This document shows positions 44,801 to 64,000 of a stretch of DNA of 64,000 nt, piece by piece. The notes below the pieces were generated by a model. The model did no database searches and was not told where the DNA came from. It was given only the letters and a program-made list of their open reading frames with translations. Source of the stretch: Corella eumyota (taxonomy: Eukaryota > Chordata > Ascidiacea > Phlebobranchia > Corellidae); the NCBI GenBank assembly GCA_963082875.1, contig OY720102.1, forward strand, positions 6,820,001 through 6,884,000. Reading direction: 5' to 3'. The position numbers and the translations under genes are program-made. Each line of letters starts with the position of its first letter. The first letter of the stretch is position 1.

Positions 44801-47566
44801 AAAGTTTTCTATATTATTATAGTACCTATATATACTAGTGTAGCACTTTTTTATGTTATCGATTTTTTCAATTCAATAGCAAACAAATGGGCATGCTGTG
44901 ACGGTTTAAAGTCAGATCGTTGCAAGTGGGTGAAGAAATATCCAAAGATCCCGGCCGAGCAGGTTCACATCGTGATGTGGGAAAAACAGAACGGTGATCT
45001 CGAGTATGTCAGCAACGATGATGCTTTCGGATCAAGTAAAAAAAGTTTAATTTTATTTAAACTTTTGTAAATTATATCTGTTTTTTACTGGATTTATATT
45101 ATAAACATCTTTTGCAGTAGGCAGTAAAATAATTTACTTTTTTCTTTCAGTAGCATAACCACCATGATACCCTGTCGATAATCTTGTTATAGAAAGTGTT
45201 TAAAAATTTTTTGGAATTTTTTTTAACTTCACAAAACTTTTTTAGGTTATGAGAGTGAGATTAGTGATGATGACATGACTTGTGAGGAGGTTATTGATCT
45301 GGAAGCTTCGCCTCTGAATCCTAACTCCTCCGATGTTCCTGATGAAGACCAACTTCCAGTTTGTGAAGAGAATCAAACAAAAGAAAATAGTTTAAAAGAC
45401 AATTTACCTCAAAAAGAAGTAGTTAATTTGGAGACTCTTTCACCAAAAAATACGGATATTGATTCTGGAGCTGTAAATTATAATGAAATTGCCCTAAAGA
45501 AAAGTTCAACAAATAAAAATGATTCCAACAATGAAAAAACGGATAAATCTGATCCTAAATCAAATCAAAATCTTTATCAAACCAATCTAAGTGACGTAAA
45601 CAACATTATTAAGGATAGTGATTGTGATCAAAATAACTTTAAAAATTCTTTGTCTGGCAATGAAACTTCAAATAGTTTAGTTGAATATCAGTATAACGAT
45701 ACAACTCAAATTGACAATTACAAACAGAATATAAGCACAATTTTACCCAATGACAATATTTCTGTTATTAACAATAACGACATAAACAATTCAAGTCATA
45801 TTGTTGATTCAAATTTGGATAATAATGTTTACAAACAACATTCAAATGACAATTTAGATTCAAGTATAAGCCCAACTGAGCAACTTGATTTTTCAGAAGT
45901 GGTATCAACAAATAAGATAGAAGAAACAATTTCAAATAATCATGTTGCTCAAATTTCTGCGCAATCACCTTCTGCAATTCATATTAATAACCAAGTTGCT
46001 GATTTAAAAAACCAAGAACCGATCAATGAAAAAAGCAAACCTGAATTAATTCAACCTAATAATAAAGAGGTTATTTTAAATAGTAATATAGTTAACCAAG
46101 CACCTTTAGATGTTCAAGCCCTTGAGCAAGCTGCTGCACAACAAACTGACAAGCCCACAAAAATAAGTGATGAAAAAAACAATAAACAGACAAATTCAGT
46201 TCCTCTAAAAGAAACTACAATTGAAACTATATCCACTACATTACCTGTTCTTAACTTACAGCCAAATGTTGATCCTCAAAAACTTAAAGATGTTGTCCTG
46301 GAGCAATCTTCAGGCCACAAGCTGACGATCCCTCTTCCTCCAAGCGAGGTTCCAAACTGTGATAACAAGGATGCAAATAGTTCCCTGGAGGCCAATACTC
46401 CAGACAAGCAGAAGATTGTGCAAAGTCCCGAAATAAAAAACATTCGAGATTCGATTGAAGAGTTATACCAGGAGAAAGACGATTTAAACAGCTCGATAAA
46501 CGAACCAGAACCTTCCACTTTCTTCGAGCGAACGAGCTCATTTAAAGATTATTCTCAGATAAAATCATCCAAACAGAAAAGTAACATAATCCCACAACAC
46601 AAAGAACCCCTAGCCGAAAAGACCAAGCAAAATAATAATGCCAACAAAATTAAAGATGTTTCTGTAAAATCCCAAAATGCTGAAAATGAAGATCTAACAA
46701 TACCCAACATAGCTGGCACTCACCCGAAATTCATATCGGACGGTTTGGCTATAGCGTTTCCTTCGGGTAAATTCCATACACCAAGGCCGTTGGTGTTCCT
46801 CCAAAAGCCTACCAATACCCAGGCCCCGATTGAGTCTATCAGCAACGCCCCTACCCCGTCTCAATATTTGTCTGAACGAAAACCCGGCCTGCCGGAACCG
46901 TCTGTCCTATGGAACCCAATGCAACATGCTATGACGTTTAATAGCAATTTGGTTTCAAACGACCCTCTGAGGTTACAGTTCGTAGCAAAAAGCGAATCGA
47001 AGTTCGAATCCTATAAGCCGAAGCGAAGATTTAAACTGGTTGGCTACCAAAAAGCGAGCCGCAAACGTACTGAGAGTATTAAACAAACGCCGTACAAGAC
47101 AGAACCGGGATATACCGTTAAAGAGAACAGCATCAACAAACCGTTCAGAGCCTTTCCGGTGCCTGAAAATTTGGACAAGAACTCTGAGTACTCTGACGAT
47201 ATTTCAAACGAGGTCGACAGGCTTAGTGCATATAGCGATGGAAGCGTAACCACTGGCTCTGTGGGCTCTATTATAAGTGATCCAAGTTCCTATAGCGAGT
47301 ATTCAATCAATAACAAAAACCAATTCAGCACTCCGTTTTTAACACCAAACGGAAGCGTTATGGGCAGTCCAGCTCGCGATATCTCGCCCAAAAACGCGTA
47401 CACTACTGATATATATGCGGGGAAATCGATAGACGATATGATAGACAATTTTGATTCAGTTTTGGAGGACGACACTTTTTTCAACGGTACTGTTCAAAAT
47501 GATTTTTTCGCCGATGATAATTCCATTCTCGATAATTTAGACCCTTTATCATTTTTGGACATTTAA
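41811..47566 (+). CDS. USPL1: USPL1 SUMO isopeptidase, complete, 9 exons, 1,396 aa
   Basis: Removes SUMO from proteins in the nucleus; in vertebrates it is linked to Cajal bodies and snRNA transcription. Exons: 41811-41885, 42112-42273, 42378-43312, 43394-43515, 43809-43893, 44118-44288, 44595-44758, 44880-45035, 45246-47566. A Cys4 motif near residues 49-80 (YCPSC, LCNQEKC) matches the human YCPAC/LCEDLQC region. The catalytic triad is Cys355 (NSCWLDVIL), His562 (FNHFVAW) and Asp579 (ACCDG). A zinc pair set (CDEC, CFKC) lies in the sixth exon. A long Asn/Ser/Asp-rich linker follows. VIDLE (639-643) and VVNLE (682-686) look like SUMO-interacting motifs, and the acidic C-terminus ends PLSFLDI. 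The intron after 43515 uses a GC donor. Neighbours are NUP155 head-to-head and DYRK4 tail-to-tail. An extra upstream exon cannot be excluded. Confidence 0.93.
43552..43732 (+). repeat. Tandem duplication, 89-bp period
   Basis: Units start at 43,552 and 43,641. Both carry ATGCTAGT, TTGCTATAATATATTAGTC and CTATGAC, then TTGTTTTGTGT. It lies in the USPL1 intron 43516-43808, just after the GC donor. Confidence 0.85.
44325..44547 (-). repeat. SINE-A copy, 5' head lost
   Basis: AACATAGAGTAACATCAGTT, GACCCAGTCTTAAGTTGC and GGGCGCTACAGCATAAGAGC identify it. The head stops after CCAGGACCTCATG. It fills most of USPL1 intron 44289-44594. Confidence 0.85.
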
Positions 47567-48505
47567 TTAAATCTTGAATGTGTATAAATTGTGCGTTGCT
47601 AAATATTAAATTCAAATTCTGAACTGTTTTTAAATCTGGATTTTGTTTTTTAATTTTAGGCAAAAAAGAGCAGGTAGTTTACCGAGTAGTTTAATATTAC
47701 AATAAATCATAGGAATAAGTTAGGACAATATCTCTACAAGAAAGAACTCATTGGACATATGGCTCTGTCTAAGCCTTGAAGGTAAACACAATTTCAAGCT
47801 TTATGTTTTTACACAAGAAAATTTGATTTAGAATTATAGGAGGGATATGGCAAATTATTGCACTGGCGCTTTTGGAAAAAAACGCGTTTTGCCTACCGTT
47901 ATCACTCACAAAATTAAGGGTGAACAATTAGTTATAACACTGGTAAAAAGACGCCTTCTTTAAAATGGCTTTTTGTACATTAATTTAGTAATTAGTTGGG
48001 ACGGGTAACCGATAAAGGGATTAAGCTACAGTATATGGCAATGCCCTCTCACTAATAATAACATAAAAAATATAGTTAGTATAATACAACGTAAAGAAAA
48101 ATAAAAATCATAAAAAGAGCAATATAAAAAAATCTATATAAAATAATATATCTGCAAATCAAAATAAAAAACGTCCCAACTAAAAGTAAAAATTAAAAGT
48201 GAAGATGAAGAAAAAATATCTAAAAGCACGCGTGAAAAAAAAATTATGAACAAAAGAAGTTTAAATTAAATTAAACTATAATTTCGTATGGCTGTAAAAT
48301 CTACAAAAATATCAAAAATTTGATTGGCAAAAGTAAATTGATTGTAGGGGCAGTCGAATGCCAAAAAAAGAATAATAAAAAATAATACCCTGTACCGAAT
48401 TAACCCCATGCAAAAAAAAGGGTGTGGCTTGAACCCAAAAAACATAAATGTCACCAAGTTGCACCTCTGGGTATTGTACCTGTTTATAAATACGCTACGG
48501 GTTTC
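47567..48505. other. Convergent 3' ends of USPL1 and DYRK4
   Basis: A 939-bp very AT-rich spacer between two stop codons on opposite strands, with A-rich runs at 48.05-48.26 kb. AATAAA at 47,701-47,706 is the likely USPL1 polyadenylation signal. I did not find a clear AATAAA for DYRK4 on the minus strand. Confidence 0.6.
47701..47706 (+). promoter_or_regulatory. Candidate polyadenylation signal of USPL1
   Basis: Canonical AATAAA 135 bases after the stop codon. Confidence 0.6.
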
Positions 48506-58998
<10,493 letters not shown>

Positions 58999-61600
58999 TT
59001 TGTATAATCCTTGTTTTTCACTTGATATAATATAGAATCAAACCTCTGCAATGCCAAGGCTTTAACTGGTATTACTTATTGTTTCAAATACCAGAACTAA
59101 AAAGATAGATTTAAAGTTTTTTCTATATGAAAAATAAACATTTTAATAAAATCTGAATACATTTACAAAAAAAAGTAGGTATGAACTTAAATTGAATCTT
59201 TCCAAACTCGTTTTTTAAATTCACATATGCCTTAAGATTTTCTAACTAGTTCCTTTTAATACTAATACAAGGCACTACATTCCTATACGAATTTGAAAAT
59301 TTTCCGACCTCACCACTAGCTCGTTCTGATCGACATTTATAAAACGATTATGCTCGATGTAGGCGAGTCAAAGGTGGCCTGATGACAATACCCTATCCCT
59401 CCCGGCCTGACCCATTTAGTTCTAATCGTCAAAACCCTATTGTCTTTAGCTTAAGGCGTAGGCTATAATGTTACTGGTAGTCTATACTGGTTAGGGTATA
59501 ATCGTTCCGAGATGGCAGTGTAACAGTAAGCGACTGTAAGCAAGACGAACATGTAATCTCCATTCTTCGTACATAGCTTTTCAATACGATCGGACAATTA
59601 GTATCGGGTTACATTTCGTTTAAAGGCAGCCAAAGTAAAATAGCTTACACGAACGTTTCGACTCGTCCTATAGTTTACGCTAACAATCCAAGTCGTCTGC
59701 AGCACACGCGTTTAGGCTGTGCGCAATTGCCTACTGCGCACCTATGTCCATAAGACAAAGCATTTGATATATGTACGTCCTTACTGTCCTTTTAATAATT
59801 TGCCAACGAAAAAACTAACGTGGTTTTTATTAATCTTTTTATGGAGTTAACTTTATAATTCTGAAGTCTGTCTATCTCTTTGCTTATTATACAATTCACG
59901 CTTTCCAAGAACAATAAAAAAGCTGGCAAACTAAATAAAAAACAAAGCAATAAAACTGTCTTAAACTTATTTTTTTATGCTATGCAAATGTGATTTTTTA
60001 AATTTTTATTTTTATGACAAAAATTTAATGTAAATTTGGGCTTCAGCGCGCTACGTAAATATTTTGTGACGTTTTTTGTGACGTCATAATTACTAGACGA
60101 CAGTGTCTATAATCGAACACTAACCCTTTGATCTTAACAAATATTTAAAAAAATTAGGCCAAAAAACATACATGAAAGAGAATTTTAATTAAATAATAAA
60201 GCCTAAAAATAAAACTATGTTATGCTACAGATCACGTTTACAGTGTAATGTCCTATTCAGTACATTTTTTTCTATTTTTGCCTAACTAAACAAGTTGTAA
60301 ACAAAAAGTTTAACTAAAACCAAAGATTCAGTTAATACCACTAGTTTTATTATCCAAAGTGATCGTGACTTTGGTTTGGACTCCCGCCTAGATCAGACCA
60401 TTCAGAACCTAAATCCGTACTCAAAACTCTATCGTTAACTTACTATAATCGCAAACTAATACGAAGACCAACTACAAATAAATGTAAACTACTAGTTCGT
60501 GCCTATTAACAAGTTGATACCCTACCGATTTTTAAAACGAGGGCCTATCAAAATATTTGTTACTATTTTCTTAATACACATACTATGATTATTTCAACAG
60601 GCTGTTCATTAAGTAAATATGGACTTTCTAACTGTCACCAATCAGTTGGCTAATTAAACTTTGCTAGTCAAATAAATGAAGTGCAAAAATAAACAGGTAG
60701 TTGATATTGTACTCTATTTTGTGTAGAACTTACGTCAGTTTGTCCAATTAATGTTCAACTTTTTAAGGTTTTGTCAATCAAAAAAAAATACATGTCAGAG
60801 CAAAAATATGCGCAAATAATTTCCTTAAACAATAAAAGCTTTGTCTTATTAAAAATCATTTTTAAAATGATTTTTTGTCCTTTTGTCTTAATAAAATCAC
60901 AAAAAAACTAGAATAATTATGAAGCGCAGAAAAAATATTTTTCAAGGTTTTTAAACTGTTCCTTAATTAAAAAAATTAATTTAAAAAATACATTTAATTT
61001 TAGCTTGGCCACCTAGAAAAATTATTTTTAGAGAAAAAAAAACAATTTTGTTCAATGTTCGTGCGTAACCTTTCAAAACGGTCAAATTTCCGGTCATCTT
61101 AAATAGAAAGGGGTCATTTTAAATTACCACTTATGGTAATCTATCCATTTACATAAGCCTAATCAAAAACCAATAACGCCTATTGTTTAACAAGCGACGA
61201 TAGCAATACTAACCTAACACGTGTTTCATATTAAAAGCTATGACGTATATACCGTTTAATATAACTGTTCATAACGGGTAGGCTCTATAGCCGTTTAGTA
61301 TAACTTACTTAAAATAAAAATAATTTAATTTGTCCTAATGTTGGACATTTTTGAGCTTTGAAAAATATCTAATTCTGTCACTGAAAAATCAAAATGTTTT
61401 TAAATTTTTTTATTTTGTTTAATATATTTTGTAGTGTTTGAATTTATTCACGGACAACGACTACAGCGTAAGAATAAAGAGCACAATTTTAATTTTATTA
61501 ATCTTTGCAACAAACCATACAAGAAAACAACAAAGTCTACCAAAAAATTTAAAACAACAAAGTTTGGTCCAAATAATTAGAGAACAACATCTAAAGCTGC
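58999..61600. other. DYRK4 upstream region, no gene seen
   Basis: AT-rich spacer between DYRK4's start and BRE1's 3' end. A single TGACGTCA at 60,079-60,086 is the clearest motif. No domain-bearing frame is present. Confidence 0.5.
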
Positions 61601-61657
61601 TTAAAGACCCAAATCGACATCTCAATTACATTTTCAAGTATAAGCAGCATTTCTTAT

Positions 61658-61663
61658 TTTATT
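61658..61663 (-). promoter_or_regulatory. Candidate polyadenylation signal of BRE1
   Basis: AATAAA on the minus strand about 385 bases past the stop. If used, the CRE minisatellite at 61.84-62.04 kb is part of the mature 3' UTR. A second AATAAA lies near 61,494. Confidence 0.4.
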
Positions 61664-61843
61664 TCTTCACATCTTATTGGCAAAATAGCGAAACTCGATT
61701 CAAGGCCGTACAACGATGACGTCATAAACAACTTAAAATCTTATGTGTTTACGACGTCATAACAACATGTGACGTCACAAGCGCAGTCAATCTATACGAG
61801 CAACATACAAAAGCTAGAGGCACAAGGCTGAAATGACAGCCGA

Positions 61844-62042
61844 TGACGTCATAAACAGATGATGACGTCATAAAAAGAAGATGGCGTCATAAAAAGAAGA
61901 TGGCGTCATAAAAATATGTTGACGTCATAAACAGACGATGACGTCATAAACAGCTGATAACGTCATAAATAGCCGAAAAAGTTTTTTTACAGCCAATGAC
62001 ATCAAAAACAGTTAATGACGTCATGAACAGCCGATGACGTCA
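61844..62042. repeat. CRE minisatellite (GATGACGTCATAAACAG units)
   Basis: About ten copies of a 17-20-bp unit whose core is TGACGTCA. Perfect cores lie at 61,844, 61,863, 61,920, 61,939, 62,016 and 62,035, with TGGCGTCA, TAACGTCA and TGACATCA variants between. Two further perfect sites lie just outside at 61,717 and 61,770. The array ends 6 bp from the BRE1 stop codon, so it lies in that gene's 3' UTR. Confidence 0.9.
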
Positions 62043-62047
62043 CATGC

Positions 62048-63964
62048 CTATTCGATGTAGATGCGATGGAAGTCGTTGCCGCCGAAGCCGGCGTTGCACT
62101 TCGGGCATTTCCTCTGCCGGGTCTCGTACCTGGTTTTAATGCATTTGATGCAGAAAACGTGGAAGCATTTGGTGAGCACCGCGTCCTTGTTGTGAACGTT
62201 GCAGCATGGGCAGCGCAGCTTGGTCTGCAAAACGATATATCGTATGTAGTGTTAATTGGGGGTAATAAAAATACATAAAAATTGCTTTAATGAATTAGAT
62301 ATGCTGCGTGGTGTAGTAGAAGAGAAACTTCGCATTACTAGATAAGGTCTCTGGTTTGATTCCCCGTACTCTTTAGCTGTAGCGTCCATGAGTAAAGCGC
62401 TATAAACAGTACGAATTTTTTAACTCCACGTTAAGAACGTAAAGTCTTCTTTTCCAACAAAAAATATACAAAAAAGATTACCTTATATTCTTTTATTTCT
62501 TCCATAAGGACTTCATCAGCACTGTATAGTCCTTCGGTTTTCTTATGCTTCTCTAATTTTCTTCGCAGCTTCGCACCGTCTTCCTAAACGACCAAAAACA
62601 TTGCAATTAAAAATAAAATAAAATTTTTTTTTCATATTTCCAAACAGGGAAAGTTTTTTTTAATATTTCTATTAAGTAAGGTGTGATATTGGGACGTGTT
62701 TGAGCTATCCGTAAACGAAGGGCTCAAGAGCAAATAGTGTGGCTTTGGTGCGGCTTGAACCGTAACCTTTCGGCTCGTAGTCCGACGTCATGACCGGTAT
62801 ACCACACTACCGGACTGGTTCATAAAAACTTACTTGAAGACGACTTAGTTTGAAATGTTCTTCTTCTAAACTCTCTACTTTACGGTCTACCGATTCCTCT
62901 AACATGGTCAGTCTCTCCTTTTGCTTGACGAATTCCCTATTTAAGTTATCCGTAGTCTGCGTCATTTCAACAGCCTAGGAATCAAAATTACTTCGTAAAA
63001 ACAAATCGTTAGTTGAATTTGTATAAAACACTATTTAAACACAACCCTTTTCTAATATTTGCCCTTGACTTTATTATTGCTTCACTACATGGTGTCCTTG
63101 GTTCGATTCCCACTGCTCTCATTTAGCTATAAACGGTATGAACTCCTGCTGAGCCAACACTTAATCAACAGCTTATTATAATCAAGTAATTACAATCTAT
63201 AATATCACAAACATCCAAAGGGAACTCAAGACTGGGTCGGGGTAACTGATGTTACCCTATGTTTAGGTCGTGAAGTTGATCTTCCTACATCGAGAATAAA
63301 TCAAATGTGAAAAATCATTTTTTTTAACCTTTCTTTTGTGAAACTCCATAACTTGCACCCTCAAAGCAAGTTCTTTTTCAAGAGTCATCAATGCAGTTTG
63401 TTGGACTTTTTCTTTTTCTTCTAATTTACGAACGACCAAGTTTTGAGATTCAACCTTCATAAACATAAAAAATTGATAAAGTACAATAAATAATGTCATA
63501 TAACTACCTATACTCGCATGCTTTTTTTTAAATGAAAAAAATTAGGGTTGTATCATTAAATTATTCAATTAAAAATTTAAAAGAAAATTTAAATAAACAG
63601 ATTTTTCTACCTGTTCATGGAGGGTTGCTGATTGATCTTGTAGAATATCTTTTTCTTCTTGCAGTAGTTTGTGAATTTGATTTGCTTTTATTCTCTGTAT
63701 TATAAATATTGTTATTAAAAAAAGTAATTTAAAAAAAAATGTTTTTTAAATTTATTTCAAAAAATTTGTTTTTCTAGATACCTCGGACATGAGTTTAAAA
63801 TTGGCATCATCCTTCTCCCGGAGTTGCTGGAGGAGCCTCATATTTTGCTCCTGCATGTCTTCGTAGGCTTGCCCAGTCACTTCCATTTCACTCAACAAGG
63901 CTTCCTCTTCCTGCTTGGTGGCAGCAAGATTTCGTTTCAACTCCGCAGCACTTTCCTCCAAAAC
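62048..63964 (-). CDS. BRE1-type H2B ubiquitin ligase (RNF20/RNF40), C-terminal 270 aa
   Basis: E3 ligase for monoubiquitylation of histone H2B, coupled to transcription elongation in the family. Six exons are visible: 63782-63964, 63611-63694, 63329-63454, 62834-62974, 62482-62583, 62048-62224; all are whole codons (phase 0) with GT-AG introns. The rest lies beyond the right edge. The coiled-coil part carries [30 protein letters not shown] and [11 protein letters not shown], all close to RNF20/RNF40. The last exon holds the RING: CPCC, CFHVFC, CIKC, CPKC, ending NDFHRIYIE. All zinc ligands are present. I cannot tell whether this is the single pre-duplication gene or a specific paralogue, so no symbol is given. 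The final exon has a far higher third-position GC content than the exon before it. Confidence 0.94.
62302..62428 (+). repeat. SINE-A copy, 3'-truncated
   Basis: TGCTGCGTGGTGTAGTAG head, GGTTTGATTCCCCGTACTC and GCTGTAGCG body; it stops after GCGCTATAAACAG. In BRE1 intron 62225-62481. Confidence 0.8.
62680..62817 (-). repeat. SINE-B copy
   Basis: Reverse copy: GAGCTATCCGTAAACG, GGCTCAAGAGCAAATAGTG, GGCTTGAACCGTAACC and ATACCACACTACCGG. In BRE1 intron 62584-62833. Confidence 0.85.
63078..63303 (+). repeat. SINE-A copy, 5'-truncated
   Basis: TTGGTTCGATTCCCACTGC, CTCCTGCTGAGCCAACAC, CAAGACTGGGTCGGGGTAAC and CATCGAGAATAAAT tail. In BRE1 intron 62975-63328, its tail ending about 25 bp from an exon. 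Confidence 0.88.
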
Positions 63965-64000
63965 CTTGAAATTTAACATATTTGTGTTTTTTGTACATTT

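Noticed and set aside
61844-62042. CRISPR-like array
   Set aside because: Units are directly adjacent with no unique spacers and the setting is a eukaryotic 3' UTR; it is a minisatellite.

Overview
The window looks like a piece of an ascidian (Ciona-like tunicate) nuclear genome. The DNA is AT-rich, introns are short (mostly 100-700 bp), two families of tRNA-derived SINEs are scattered through it, and four host genes give proteins that align along their length with vertebrate orthologues as I recall them. The species is an inference; no database search was run.

Positions 1 to about 24,930 hold no gene I can call with confidence. This 25-kb flank is AT-rich background broken by small GC-richer islands (about 3.7-4.1, 5.3-5.9, 6.7-7.4, 8.6-9.25, 12.6-12.8, 14.3-14.75 and 19.0-19.4 kb). 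The islands carry many perfect TGACGTCA (CRE/ATF) palindromes, TCACGTGA E-boxes, one perfect NRF1 palindrome and a duplicated TTACGTAAAC/CCTTTGT composite. One possible small first coding exon lies at 10,089-10,154.

Positions 24,936-64,000 are gene-dense. (1) NUP155, minus strand, 32 exons, 1,400 aa, an inner-ring nucleoporin. (2) USPL1, plus strand, 9 exons, 1,396 aa, a SUMO isopeptidase, head-to-head with NUP155 across a 1.57-kb promoter interval. (3) DYRK4, minus strand, 18 exons, 953 aa, a class II DYRK kinase, tail-to-tail with USPL1. (4) The last six exons (270 aa) of a BRE1-type (RNF20/RNF40) histone H2B ubiquitin ligase, minus strand, running off the right edge. The reconstructed exons keep frame throughout and, except for one GC-AG intron in USPL1, use GT-AG junctions. 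All four genes have basic nuclear or regulatory roles (pore assembly, SUMO removal, kinase signalling, chromatin ubiquitylation), but nothing shows that they form a pathway.

Introns and spacers carry about 20 SINE-A copies or fragments, six SINE-B copies, two 96-97% identical 515-bp hAT-like non-autonomous DNA transposons in opposite orientation, a 254-bp MITE with long terminal inverted repeats, and several minisatellites. One minisatellite is built on the TGACGTCA motif and lies just past the BRE1 stop codon. I saw no retroviral, LTR or Polinton-like element, no CRISPR array and no rRNA. The tRNA-like sequences are SINE heads.
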